A stretch of DNA of 64,000 bases from Uranotaenia lowii (lineage: Eukaryota; Arthropoda; Insecta; Diptera; Culicidae), in NCBI RefSeq assembly GCF_029784155.1, contig NC_073692.1:322893906-322957905 (forward strand), read 5' to 3'. How positions within the stretch are numbered: the first letter of the stretch is position 1; every line of letters begins with the position of its first letter. This document shows, piece after piece, positions 23,901 to 34,351 of this stretch. The position numbers and the translations under genes are program-made. The notes under the pieces were generated by a model. The model ran no database searches. It was not told the origin of the DNA and saw nothing but the letters and a program-made list of their open reading frames with translations.

Positions 23901-25331
23901 ATGGGGAAGTCTTCGGCCGGCTCAAGGGCCGGAAGAAAACGGATTGCTGAACCTAATCCAGGGCCATCTGCCAAAAAAGTTGAAATTTCCAATTCATTCG
24001 ATGTCCTTCATAACATCGGTGATGAGGAAATATTCATATTTAATTCTGATAAGAGTACTAAGAAACCTTCTTCTTCTTATACTCCTAAAAATGAAAAGGT
24101 TCCACCAATTACGGTCACGATTTCTGACTTCAATGCCTTTCGAAAAGAAATCGTCACTTCCGTCAAGGATGTGATGATTTCTTTTCAGATCGGTCGAAGG
24201 GGAACTGCTCGTATTTTGGCGGAATCTTTTAATGATTTTCAAAAAATTTTAAATTATTTGAATAATAAAAAACACCAATTTTTTACGTACGACACTAGAG
24301 GTGATCGTCCTTTTAAAGTTGTACTTCGTGGTCTCACCGGCGATCAGACACCGGATGAGATCACAAATGAATTAAATTCTTTGTTAGGTTTTTCTCCAAT
24401 TCAAGTAATTCAAATGAGGAAAAGAACCAACACGAATAATACCAGTAGTGTTGGTTTTGCTCCTGAGCTTTATTTGATCCATTTTAAAAAGGATCAAGTT
24501 AATAATTTGCAAATTCTTGAAAAGGCTCGTCTTATGTTTCATTGTCGAGTCAAATTCGAACCTTTTCGAAAATCTTCAACCAATTTCCTTCAAAATATTA
24601 CGCAATGTCGTCGTTGTCAAGCTTTTTGTCACGGCACTAAAAATTGTAGAATGAATGCCAGATGCATGCTTTGCGGCTCATTCGATCATGAAAAATCTAA
24701 ATGCCTTTATGGTGGTGATAAACCAAAAACAGAATTTTTCAAGTGTGCAAATTGCGCAGGTAATCATTCCTCGAATTCGCTAGACTGTCCCATCAGGGCA
24801 AAAATTATTGCTTCTAGGAAAAATCCCAAAGTTTCCAGAAAAGTTTCTTCTCCTCCTTCCTCTTTTTCGTCTTCACACGTCGGGCCGGCAAACAACCTGC
24901 CTGTTCGCATTCAGCCTCGGTCTACATTGGAATCACGGCTGGGTAATACCCGAAGTGATTTTAATGTTACCTGTGCTGAATCTGCGCCACGGACTAGTTG
25001 TTTATCGTTCTCAGAGGTGGTTGAAAATGGGTTGCCCTCTCCAGGCATAACTAATAAAAATGGGAAAAAACCAAGTCTCAACGTTCATGCGAAGGCTTGG
25101 GAAAATCCCCGAAATTCAAATACTTGTTCTTCTCTTTCATTTTCTGATCCTAACAATTTTGTTGATTTGGGTGAGATTACTGAGGAAAAATTAAAATTTT
25201 TGCATCAAAATTTAATGGAAATGATGCAACTTATGTTGAAAGCAAATTCAATGTTTGAAGCTTTCCAAACTTCTTTTAATTATGCTAACAAAATTATTAT
25301 GACTTTACGATTCCCTCATGGATCCAAATAG
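23901..25331 (+). CDS. LINE ORF1 Gag-like nucleic-acid-binding protein
   Basis: A 476-residue basic protein starts at the first ATG (23901, MGKSSAGSRAGRKR); an upstream in-frame GTG at 23847 is less likely. In jockey elements ORF1 coats the element RNA and acts as a chaperone in the ribonucleoprotein. The N-terminal 40 residues are basic and Pro/Ser-rich. The centre (about 130-230) looks like the RRM-like or PRE_C2HC region of insect LINE Gags. Cys/His zinc-knuckle arrays span about 230-305: CRRCQAFCHGTKNC, CMLCGSFDHEKSKC and CANCAGNHSSNSLDC. A Ser/Pro-rich linker and a short Leu/Met-rich C-terminus follow. The stop overlaps the ORF2 start by 14 nt. No frameshift is visible, and the length is within the usual 400-600 residues. 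Confidence 0.92.
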   Translation: MGKSSAGSRAGRKRIAEPNPGPSAKKVEISNSFDVLHNIGDEEIFIFNSDKSTKKPSSSYTPKNEKVPPITVTISDFNAFRKEIVTSVKDVMISFQIGRRGTARILAESFNDFQKILNYLNNKKHQFFTYDTRGDRPFKVVLRGLTGDQTPDEITNELNSLLGFSPIQVIQMRKRTNTNNTSSVGFAPELYLIHFKKDQVNNLQILEKARLMFHCRVKFEPFRKSSTNFLQNITQCRRCQAFCHGTKNCRMNARCMLCGSFDHEKSKCLYGGDKPKTEFFKCANCAGNHSSNSLDCPIRAKIIASRKNPKVSRKVSSPPSSFSSSHVGPANNLPVRIQPRSTLESRLGNTRSDFNVTCAESAPRTSCLSFSEVVENGLPSPGITNKNGKKPSLNVHAKAWENPRNSNTCSSLSFSDPNNFVDLGEITEEKLKFLHQNLMEMMQLMLKANSMFEAFQTSFNYANKIIMTLRFPHGSK

Positions 25332-27975
25332 ATGTTTAAATATTATGAATTGGAATGCTAGATCTTTGCTGGCTAACCAAGATGAATTCTTTTTATTTTT
25401 GAAAACTCAAAACATACATATTGCTGCCATCACTGAAACTTTTTTAAAGCCAGACAATAACTTGAAAAGCAATGCTTTCTTTAAAATTTTGCGAAATGAT
25501 CGACTTGATCGACAAGGTGGGGGTGTAGCTATTGTCATCAATAGTCGTCTCAAATTTAGACTTCTTCCTTCTTTCAATACAAAAGTCTTAGAAACAATTG
25601 GAATTGAATTAGAAACTTCTATGGGGAAAATTTTATTTATTGCCGCATATTTGCCTTTTCAATGCAGCGGTGAACAGAAAAATTTTTTGAAGGGAGATTT
25701 ACAAAAACTCACCAGAAATAAATCTAAATTTTTTATTATTGGTGACTTTAATGCAAAACACCGATCTTGGAATAATATTTCATCAAATTCAAATGGGAAT
25801 ATTTTATTTAATGACTGCTCCGCAGGTTATTACACTGTTGAATATCCTAATGGGCATACTTGTTTCTCTTCGATTAGAAATCCTTCCACAATTGATTTGG
25901 TTCTAACGGATTTAGGCGAGCATTGTAGTCAATTAGTTACTCATGCGGACCTCGATTCAGACCACCTTCCAGTAACTTTTTCTTTATCCCAAAGTCCCAT
26001 TGAAAACCCTTTAAAATCAACTTTTAACTTTCAAAAAGCTGACTGGGAGCGATATAGGAATTTTATTGAACGTAATTTGAATGTAAACGTTCCACTTAAT
26101 TCAATTGAAGATATTGATTTGGCTGTAGAAAATTTGACAAGTTCAATAGTCAATGCTAAAGCCGCTTCAATACCCAAAGTTAAACATAAATTTAATCAAC
26201 CTTTAATTGATGATGATCTTCAGTTTTTGATACGACTGAAAAACATTCGTCGACGCCAATATCAACGTACTAGGGATCCTTATTTGAAATTTATTTATTG
26301 CGACCTTCAAAAAGAGATCAAACGTCGTTTAAATTTCATTCGTAATGAAAATTTTGCCAAGGCAGTAGAGGACATAAAACCCTACTCAAAGCCATTTTGG
26401 AAATTAACTAAAGTTCTGAAAAAGCCCCAGAAGCCAATTCCTACTTTGAAAGACGGAGATAAACTTCTTTTAACGAATGCAGAAAAAGCTCAAAAATTGG
26501 CCCAACAATTTGAGTCTGCTCATGATTTTAATTTAAACGTTGTAAGTCCAATTGATGCTCAAATTTCCCTTGAATTTGATGATATTCTTTCTAAACAAAA
26601 TGTATTTGAAAGTTCTTGTGAGACAAATATTGATGAACTTAAATTGATTTGCAAAAAATTTAAAAATATGAAAGCCCCAGGGGAAGATGGGATTTTCTAT
26701 ATTCTTATTAAAAAGTTGCCTGAAAGCACTTTAAATTTTTTAGTTAAAATCTTCAATAAATGTTTTCACTTGGCTTATTTTCCCAATAAATGGAAAAATG
26801 CCAAAGTAACTCCAATTTTAAAACCTGGAAAAAGTGCTTCAGAGCCTTCAAGTTATCGACCAATTAGTTTGCTTCCATCTTTAAGTAAACTATTTGAGAG
26901 AGTTATTTTGAATAGAATGATGATTCACATTAATCAGAATTCTATTTTCCCTGATGAACAATTTGGTTTTCGTCATGGACATTCTACTACACATCAACTT
27001 TTGAGTGTAACTAATATGATTAACGCTAGCAAATCTGAAGGTTATTCAACTGGTGTTGCTCTTCTTGATATTGAAAAAGCTTTTGACAGTGTTTGGCACA
27101 AAGGTTTAGTAGCTAAATTAGCTCGATTTGATTTCCCTGTATATCTCACCAAAATTATTCAAAATTATTTGACTAGCCGAACCTTACAAGTAAGCTATCA
27201 AAATTCATGCTCTGAAAGGACACCCATTAGAGCTGGTGTCCCTCAGGGTAGTATACTTGGGCCAATCTTATACAATATTTTTACTTCTGATCTTCCTGAT
27301 GTACCAGAAGGAAAAGGTAGAAGATTGTTTGCTGATGACACTTTGCTTTCAGCCAAAGGTCGGAATTTACGGGTGGTACGCAGTAGATTGCAACAAAATT
27401 TAAATTCCTTTTTGAATTACTTGAAAATGTGGAAAATTTCTCCTAACGCTTCCAAAACTCAACTTATTTTATTTCCCCATAAGCCAAGAGCAAATTTTTT
27501 AAAACCTAATGAAAATCATTCCATAACTTTTAATGGGGTTTCATTAGAATGGTCTGATCACGTGAAGTACTTGGGACTTACACTTGATCGGAATCTTACT
27601 TTTAAAAATCACATTGAAGATATTCAATCTAAGTGTAATAAATATACTAAATCTCTTTATTCTCTCATCAACAGGAAATCCAAGTTGTGTCTGCGAAATA
27701 AGTTACTTATCTACAAACAAGTGTTTCGACCAGCGATAATGTATGCAGTTCCGATTTGGTCTAGCTGCTGCGCGACGAGGAAGAAAGCCATCCAGAGGAT
27801 TCAGAACAAGGTTCTGAAAATGATTTTGCGGCTTCCACCTTGGCACAGCACCGAAGATCTTCATCGGATTGCGGGCATTGAATCGATCGAAGAGATGGCC
27901 AACAAAATCATCTCCAACTTCAGAGGCAAATCGATGCAGTCTTCCATCGCAGAGATTCGTTCTCTTTATAACTAG
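25318..27975 (+). CDS. LINE ORF2 endonuclease-reverse transcriptase
   Basis: An 885-residue polyprotein starting at ATG 25318, in the +1 frame relative to ORF1. It nicks target DNA and copies element RNA onto it (target-primed reverse transcription). The N-terminal APE-type endonuclease spans about 5-225, with NWNARSL, ITETFL, GGGVAIVI, GDFNAKHRSWN (about 141) and SDHLPVTF (about 213). The RT spans about 470-745, with SYRPISLLPSLSKLFE (about 511), FGFRHGHSTTHQLL, LLDIEKAFDSVWHKGL (about 580), AGVPQGSILGPILYNIF (about 637) and catalytic FADD (about 671). The C-terminus has the jockey-typical YAVPIW, KVLKMILRLPPWHSTEDLH and FRGKSMQSSIA region. There is no RNase H domain. All core catalytic residues I can check are present and no stop interrupts. 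The 14-nt overlap suggests translation by reinitiation or frameshift. Confidence 0.95.
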   Translation: MDPNRCLNIMNWNARSLLANQDEFFLFLKTQNIHIAAITETFLKPDNNLKSNAFFKILRNDRLDRQGGGVAIVINSRLKFRLLPSFNTKVLETIGIELETSMGKILFIAAYLPFQCSGEQKNFLKGDLQKLTRNKSKFFIIGDFNAKHRSWNNISSNSNGNILFNDCSAGYYTVEYPNGHTCFSSIRNPSTIDLVLTDLGEHCSQLVTHADLDSDHLPVTFSLSQSPIENPLKSTFNFQKADWERYRNFIERNLNVNVPLNSIEDIDLAVENLTSSIVNAKAASIPKVKHKFNQPLIDDDLQFLIRLKNIRRRQYQRTRDPYLKFIYCDLQKEIKRRLNFIRNENFAKAVEDIKPYSKPFWKLTKVLKKPQKPIPTLKDGDKLLLTNAEKAQKLAQQFESAHDFNLNVVSPIDAQISLEFDDILSKQNVFESSCETNIDELKLICKKFKNMKAPGEDGIFYILIKKLPESTLNFLVKIFNKCFHLAYFPNKWKNAKVTPILKPGKSASEPSSYRPISLLPSLSKLFERVILNRMMIHINQNSIFPDEQFGFRHGHSTTHQLLSVTNMINASKSEGYSTGVALLDIEKAFDSVWHKGLVAKLARFDFPVYLTKIIQNYLTSRTLQVSYQNSCSERTPIRAGVPQGSILGPILYNIFTSDLPDVPEGKGRRLFADDTLLSAKGRNLRVVRSRLQQNLNSFLNYLKMWKISPNASKTQLILFPHKPRANFLKPNENHSITFNGVSLEWSDHVKYLGLTLDRNLTFKNHIEDIQSKCNKYTKSLYSLINRKSKLCLRNKLLIYKQVFRPAIMYAVPIWSSCCATRKKAIQRIQNKVLKMILRLPPWHSTEDLHRIAGIESIEEMANKIISNFRGKSMQSSIAEIRSLYN

Positions 27976-28207
27976 TTTAATTTTAGGATAGTGTTTAGTT
28001 TAAAGTTTAAAATATTTTTGCCATTACAGGATGTTCTCCTACATTAAATTCTTAATTGCGCTAAGCAAATTTAATTCTTACAAATAAATTTTTAATATCT
28101 AGTTAACTATAGGGCTCTGAACAGTTCATTATTGAGCTGAACACCTAATTTAATGAAAAAATGTAATATAAATGTAATGATGAATTGATACAAATAAAGA
28201 CATATTT

Positions 28208-28226
28208 AAAAAAAAAAAAAAAAAAA
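28208..28226 (+). terminator. Poly-A tail of the LINE
   Basis: A run of about 19-20 A follows CATATTT, 10-15 nt after an AATAAAGACAT signal near 28192. It marks the 3' end of the retrotransposed RNA. Confidence 0.9.
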
Positions 28227-28240
28227 ATGAGCTATAGACC
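28227..28240 (+). repeat. Target-site duplication, 3' copy, of jockey LINE
   Basis: ATGAGCTATAGACC is identical to 23708-23721. Here it continues into sequence of an older reverse transcriptase, showing that the LINE landed inside or at the edge of that element. Confidence 0.92.
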
Positions 28241-29190
28241 CGGGATTTGATTTGTACAACCCTCAAAGTATTCTGCAAAGTGATCCTCAACAGGATCCTG
28301 GAGAAAATCGATGCTACACATCGACGAAAACAAGCTGGATTCCGATCCGGACGATCAAGTGAGGACCAAATCACAACATTTCAAATAATACTGGAACAAA
28401 TCAACAAATTCCAGGACTCTTCCACTGATGTTCGTTGGTTTCGAAAAAGCATTCGACCGACTCAACCACGAAAACATCTGGGCGATTCTTAGACGACGAG
28501 GAGTCCCAGAGAAACTAGTCCATCCCATCGAAGCACAGTACGAGGCATTTTCGTGCAAGGTCTTCACGACATGCTGTCTTGTTTGAACCGGAGATTGCCG
28601 TTGAATCCTTCGACAGTCGACGAATTGAATAACCTTGACCTGGCAGACGATATTGTTTTGCTCGCCCTAAGACAACCGGATATGCAGAGCAAACTCGCCG
28701 ACCTCACCAAAAACTCCAAGGTAGGCAGCGGGTCTTAAAGTAAATGTCGGGAGTCCTTCTTGCTTCATGGTTGCTGGGCAGCAGATTGAGAAAGAGGAAT
28801 GCTTCCAGTACCTTGGTAGCTGGATAACGCCTGATGGTGGTATCAAGTGAGACATCGAGAACCGGATCAGATAAGCCCGATTTGCGTTAGCGAGCCTCTG
28901 AAACATCTAGCGCTCACGTCAGATATCTCTACGAACGAAAATACGAATTTTAACTCAAACGTCAAATCCGTATTGCTGTACGGGTGCGAAACTTGGTGCA
29001 CATATGCGGTAACGATTATCTTTCCAACTCAACATCATTGGCTGTGGTAGATTCGATCAGGAAATACACAAATCAATTTGCTCCTTAGATAGCTCCAAGG
29101 AACTCGGACCTGAGATGGAGTTCCTCCATTCCTGTTAAAAAATCTTGTAAATGAACAGAGTCTGCCTTTTAGGATGAATAAACCCAATGG
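28241..29190 (+). pseudogene. RTE-like LINE reverse transcriptase remnant
   Basis: Translated with frame changes, this shows KVFCKVILNRILEKIDATHR, KQAGFRSGRSSEDQITTF, then in another frame FEKAFDRLNHENIWAILRR and PIEAQYEAFSCKV. A deletion that removes the GVRQGC-type block follows, then NLDLADDIVLLA and FQYLGSWITPDGG. The order and wording fit RTE-type endonuclease-RTs; clade assignment is from memory of the motif style. The AGFR and ADD blocks remain, but there are several stops. The upstream part, including the SYR-type motif, is the LINE target site, so the intact LINE split or abutted it. The 3' limit is approximate. Confidence 0.75.
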
Positions 29191-29805
29191 GCTTAAAATC
29201 TCGGAAAAAATGCCCTTGTTTCTTTTATTTAACTAATTATTGAAATCCAGTGTTTTTCCTCAAGTACGGAAAGAAACTCCAAGCAACCAAAAATTCTAAT
29301 AACATTCCTCTATTAGATTTCATCAAGTCAATCGTGTTTTATATTACTACTTTTTTCCAGCATAATTTTTTAGAAGCTGAACAAACTTCAAAGTTGACAA
29401 AAAGTTCGCATAATTTTTTTTATTTTTTATTTTTTATTTGAGACTTTTTAAGTACTTAATGTTCATTAAGTATTTAAGTACTGTTAAAATTAATAACATA
29501 AAGCCTTGAACCTAATAAAATATTTAGATTTTTAAATTTTTTTTTTTGATAAGACCACTTGGTTTTCTAAATTTGTTTTTGTTCTGCTTCATGGGTGTAA
29601 AATTTCGCCCATCGTTCTTCCAATTTCACTTCGCATAAAATGCTAAACAATTTCTAGCCAGCTTCGAAAGCACTTTTATGAGAGTACAAAAAATCGAAAA
29701 AAAAAATCTTTTCCGCTTCTTCATTGTCTGCTTCCTCAAGTCCGCTCTAATTTGATTCTAATTTACCAATCGATTTTGTTACACACATTGAAATAACATA
29801 TTCTT
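29191..29805. other. Unassigned AT-rich DNA
   Basis: No gene or element end is recognised between the RTE-like remnant and the SINE-like repeat. Confidence 0.4.
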
Positions 29806-29885
29806 ACCAAGCCTCGAACCCGAACTCACCGCTTGAAAATCAAGCTACATACTTGCTATCTTATCTGAACATCATGAGAAGGCAA
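29806..29885 (-). repeat. tRNA-like SINE head, family C
   Basis: The minus strand reads GATAAGATAGCAAGTATG, then a stem-like CTTGATTTTCAAG and a box-B-like GAGTTCGGGTTCGAGGC. The spacing is tRNA-like, but the cloverleaf is imperfect and no CCA-end context or Pol III terminator is clear. I call it a tRNA-derived repeat or tRNA pseudogene, not a tRNA gene. Confidence 0.4.
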
Positions 29886-30339
29886 CGACTTGATGTGATG
29901 GTTTTTATTTTCAAAACAACTTTCCGGTTCTTAATTTCTACTTTATTCCCATTTTCAAGTGGTTCAAAAATTGTTCCGGACTAAATATGTACTTTACATT
30001 GTCGTTTCCCAAGTAATGATGTGTTTGTTTTTGCAAACACGGGTTGAAGATCAAAACAAGTAGAATTAAGTCTTTAAATCTAAATCAAAGTTCCTTTATT
30101 GTGAAGTTGCTTTTGAACGCACGTTGCAACCAATTAAAAACTACCAAATTCACAATAGAGTACAAAAGAGATTTTTTACGAAGCTGTACCAAAAAAAAAA
30201 ACTAGCAACCCTTTGATAGCTACTGGCTGAACTTGATAAAGAATGAAGTTTCATGGAATTCGATATAGCATTTTGAACAGCCTTTTCTTGTACCCATTTT
30301 CAATTCGGGGAAAAAGTTTGGTGTTAAAAATTACAGAGT
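29886..30339. other. Unassigned AT-rich DNA
   Basis: No feature is recognised. Confidence 0.4.
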
Positions 30340-31960
30340 ATAGAAATCTTATAATGCATCCCAAAACTATTTGAAGCAATCATGAATGAAAAAATATATA
30401 ATCAATTGAAAACACTCATAACTGAAAAGTTACATTGATTTGTTTATGGACGATCTGCAACGACTAATTTACATGAATTTGTTGCTTATAATATCCCCTC
30501 CTTGGATCAAGGAAATTCCGTTCAGGTTCTATACACGGACTTCTGTAAAGCTTTTGATAGAATCGAAAACCCTATGTCAATTTCTAAACTACATAAGAAC
30601 GGATTCAGTGCACAACTTCTGAAATGGATTAAGTCTTGTTTGACAAACCATATACAAATTGTTAAATTCAATGGTTCACTTTTGAAAAGCATCTTCGTTA
30701 CATCTGGTGTGCCTCAAGGCTGTCATCTCGGTCCCTTTGATGATAATGATAATAATTCGTTTTATTCATGTAGCATAAGATTTTTTATTGTTTTTGATTT
30801 GATACATTTAGGTTTTTTTTACTTATTATTTTAAATACTGAACAATATTTAATTTCTGACGAACTTTTATACCAAACTTTAAAAATAGCCAACAAGACTC
30901 AGTCTCCTATTGGAGTGGCAAGGATTTGGAACACGTCATACAAGAAGCAAATGCGGATTTAAAAAATATTGCTAATTTTTTAAAACATCGAAAATTGTGT
31001 CTGAACCTCAATAAAACTAGCTGGATGATTATTGGAAATCGCAAAATCGGAGTCTGTTCAAACCTGTTGATTGATGGTTGTGCAATCGAAAGAGTACGTC
31101 AAGTCAAATACCTGGGAGTACAAATCGATGAAAAGCTAAATTTTGTAGCTCACATCGACTATACTATTAAGAAGATTGCTATGAAATACGGAGTTCTTTG
31201 CCGAATAAGTAGATACATGACATTCTGGTCAAAAATAATCTACGTGAAATCAGTGATAACGCCACACTTTGACTATTGCGCTACAATACTGCTACATGCA
31301 TCAGATACGCAGACAAAGCGGCTACAAAGAATTCAAAACAAGATAATGAGAGTGATAATACGATGCAACCGATATACTCCTAGTGCTTTTATGCTTGATA
31401 TGCTGCAATGGTTGTCAGTTAAGCAGAGGATTACATACAACAGTTTAATTTTTATATTCAAAATGAAGAAAGGAATGTTACCAACTTATTTGTTGGATGG
31501 CCTGCAGTACGGAATCGATATCCACAGATACAGTACAAGGAGAGCTCAAGATTTTAGATTGCCAAACACGAAAAAAGAGATGAGCAAACGATCTATTTTC
31601 TACAACGGATTGAAGATGTATAATGATCTACCGATGAACATCAAAGACAGTTCAAACTTGAATGTTTTTAAGAAGCTGACAATACAATATGTCAAACAGA
31701 CAATTTGATACAAAGACTAATCCTAAAAAGGATCATATCAATGTGATGAAGTTCTGACGAAGCATCAGACAGAAAATTGTACGGTGATGGACATACGCGG
31801 GAGTAAGACGAACAAGTCGTACAGAAATTGAACTATCAATGTTAATATAATTATCCAGAGGATAAAACAGTCCCTCCCACTCCTAAAGAAGCGTATGGGG
31901 TGGAGGTTGGACCCAAATGGGCCAATGGGACCATCACAAAAAATAACTGTCTTATCGGTG
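30340..31960 (+). pseudogene. Dead LINE (jockey/CR1-group) RT and 3' end
   Basis: The RT core begins near 30350 (HPKLFEAIMNEKIYNQLKT-like), then FVYGRSATTNLHEFVAY, LYTDFCKAFDRIENP and TSGVPQGCHLGP. At about 30738 homology stops and about 150 bp of AT-rich sequence replaces the block that should carry catalytic ADD. Homology resumes near 30888 (DSVSYWSGKDLEHVIQEAN). A clean 260-codon frame (30926-31708) then encodes the RT thumb and C-terminal domain, including VKYLGVQIDEKLNF, KRLQRIQNKIMRVII, MLQWLSVKQRITYN and a conserved YNGLKMYNDLPMNIK. A 3' UTR-like tail continues to about 31960. Loss of the ADD block makes it non-functional. Confidence 0.85.
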
Positions 31961-31999
31961 GAAATCTTATAAGTGAAGCTTTCTTGAATTCTGGTTTCG

Positions 32000-33110
32000 T
32001 TTTTTGGATTTTACATGGAAAGGAAGATAATTCCAGGCCTTGATACCTTTAACGAGAAACGAGTTAATAAAATAAACCAAAATAGCAATGAAATAGTTAA
32101 ATTCAGTGTTCTTGTATTTTTTACAGAAACAATAAGTCTTTTGAAATATTGTGGAGCTTCTCTATGAAGTTTATTATGTGAATAACTACTCAGGATCTAT
32201 ATTTTTTGAAAATATTGAATGAACAGCCTTTCAGGTTTTTTGTGGGTGGAAAATACTAGAAATCTAGACAAGTTGTAAACGTAATAAACGCATGCAACAC
32301 GAAGTCTTTCCATGGACTTAACAAAACAATTGGAATAAATAAAATCACCATAAATGAATCGTGGATAAACATAGCTTATTAACAATTTAAATTTAGTTTC
32401 AAATCAAAGTTTCTCGTGGTGAGATTTAACTGCTTCAAAAATCCATAAATTTTGCCTCACTGTTTATTGACATGCCTTTTCCGAAACAATTCCCGGTCAA
32501 AAATGATGCCCCGAATTTCAGCATAATCGGTGAAAACTATAACAGAATTTTCAAGATAATGAGTATATACCTCTATTTTTCTGTTGGATCAACTGAAGCA
32601 TAGAGTCTTGATTTTTGCAGGGTTAACAGGAAGAACATTCTGAATCGACCATTGATTGGTTTTTTTCTAAGTCGTAATTTATTTTATCACCAACTTTTGC
32701 CACTGATATGGAATTGTCAGAACTAAAATACATTTTAACATCATCAGCAAGCATCTGAACACTACAGTATTTTAAAATAGATAGCAGGTCATTTAAAAAT
32801 TGAGAAAAGAGCATCGGCCCTAAAATCGATCCTTGAGGTACGCCAGCCTCTTTAGAACTAAACATCGAAAACCACCATCTATTTAAATTGATTGAATCCG
32901 TCCTTGAAGGTTTCATTCAATCATTTCAGCTGCAGATCCAGAAAAGGAAATTTTGATAAATTGATGAAATTTTTCTATCAGCTTCTTATGGCACATCCTA
33001 TCAAAAGCTTTTGCACAATCTATGAGTAGCAGGAAAGTTATTCCATTTTTATCAAGAGAGATGGCATGCCATTGTGAGCTTTCATCAAGGTAGTTTGATT
33101 GATTGTTACA
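32000..33110 (-). pseudogene. Second dead LINE RT, opposite strand
   Basis: On the minus strand, from 33110 downward, I see ISLDKNGITFLLLIDCAKAFDRM, then EAGVPQGSILGPMLFSQFLND and VQMLADDVKMYFSS in one frame (32623-32916). Further on come FIYGDFIYSNCFVKSMERLRVA and YVYNLSRFLVFSTHKK (32197-32385), the end domain of many insect LINE RTs. The YADD-like box survives as LADD. Stops and frameshifts separate the blocks, and the N-terminal endonuclease is absent. It is a different element from the one at 30.3 kb and convergent with it. Confidence 0.8.
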
Positions 33111-33237
33111 TTATTGTCTATGTTGATTACCATGATCTAAAATTTGATGCTTGATTTTCGAAACGGAACTTAATAAACTAATTGGCTTTAAGTTGATAAT
33201 ATGCCAGCGGCTTTGGCTTAGAGGTAAGCATTTAAAG

Positions 33238-34351
33238 CAGCCATGTCAAACTCGTTTAAGTGTGCGGGCCGCATTAAAAATTTTCTATGATGTAGAGGCC
33301 CGCAGCCAAAATCAGTTAGAAAACATAACATACCTATTAGTTTTGCGAATATTAGGTACAATAAAATGGAAAATAGTTATAAGTAAACTTGGAATGAAAT
33401 TTTGCGTTAAATTTTTATGTGAGCTTTTAATATTTAACATTCTTATATTATAATGCATTATATCATCAGGACAAATCAGGACAAATCAGGTTGAAATTTA
33501 TTTGTCACTGACTCTTTCATTATTGGTGATAAATTTTTATCAGATAATATCGATCGATGAGGAGTTTTTATGGCTTTCACTATGGAAAAAAAGTGCCCAC
33601 ATAGATAGCTACTTGCAAACAAAGCAAGAATTCTGGCAACAAATTTCCGTAACTCAACGTTGCGTTCAGGCAAATAGCTGTAAAATTTTGAAACAGCCAC
33701 TTCAATGTATTTCGCTTTTAATAAAGGATCGCACGGCAACTCTATCAACTCTGGCATCATTTTTAGGAGCAAACGAAAATGGAGATGCAAACAACGAAAA
33801 TTCTTGCTCGTATGAATTAAATTCACGAAAACGGCTTTTGAATGCATCTAGTAACGATTCTTGGTGAAGTACGTATTTACCAAATGATGCAGCCTCATTT
33901 GATCTTTTCAGTTCTTGACACGTAGAGAAGTGCACAAGGTTTTTTTTTGGAAATTTGAATATCCATAACCGTAACTTCGCTTGAAAGTTTTTTACATATT
34001 CTCAAGCAGTTATGATTTTTTTTTCTTTTCCTTGAAGCTTTAAGTTCAAATCTTGCAGGTGGTCAGTGAGATAAACGTAAAATGCCAAACCCTGAACCCA
34101 GTCGTCTGCTTGAAAATGTTCAACAGGTTCACCTTTCATTTCCAAAAATAATATTATTTCCTCTCGTAGCAAAAATAAAAACATTTTAATATTTCGTGGC
34201 AGGAAAGCCAGCGTACTTCTGTGTAGTAGGGAATTTTGTGAAAATTTAAGACGGGGCTACGCGGGCCGCATTGACCAGTGGCACGAGTGGCACAATGATG
34301 TAGAAACATGTATCTTGTTTTGAAAAGTTGCAGCAATCCTAACCGAAACAA
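33238..34351 (-). pseudogene. hAT transposase remnant (GTF2IRD2/ZBED-like)
   Basis: Three minus-strand frames read in order. 34351-34154 has YYTEVRWLSCHEILKCF. 34184-34002 has REEIILFLEMKGEPVEHF and VYLTDHLQDLNLKLQGK. 33935-33476 ends in the C-terminal hAT dimerisation region, LALFASSYLCGHFFSIVK followed by HRSILSDKNL. Together these match the second half of hAT transposases of the type co-opted as GTF2IRD2. The N-terminal BED finger and first catalytic region are missing, and an unrelated GGGCTACGCGGGCCGC patch interrupts near 34250. The left element end is probably CAGCCATGTCAAACTCG at 33238, followed by GTGCGGGCCGC, typical of hAT termini. The right end was not found. Confidence 0.85.

Larger units (their letters stand above)
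23722..28226 (+). mobile_element. Apparently full-length jockey-clade LINE (Juan-like)
   Basis: This is a 4.5-kb non-LTR retrotransposon bounded by a perfect 14-bp target-site duplication and ending in about 20 A residues. Layout: a 5' UTR of about 180 bp, ORF1 (23901-25331), ORF2 (25318-27975, overlapping by 14 nt), and a 3' UTR of about 230 bp with AATAAA near 28192. Both ORFs are uninterrupted, so the copy may be competent for retrotransposition. Codon and base use is strongly AT-biased except for the last ~250 nt of ORF2, which are more balanced. The Juan-like assignment rests on ORF2's C-terminal PWHSTEDLH and RGKSMQSSIAEIRSLY pattern and the two-ORF structure; it is moderately sure. Confidence 0.92.

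Noticed and set aside
33190..33240. tRNA-like GGCTTTGGCTTAGAGGTAAGC
   Set aside because: Resembles a box A only; no box B follows, because a hAT end starts at 33238.
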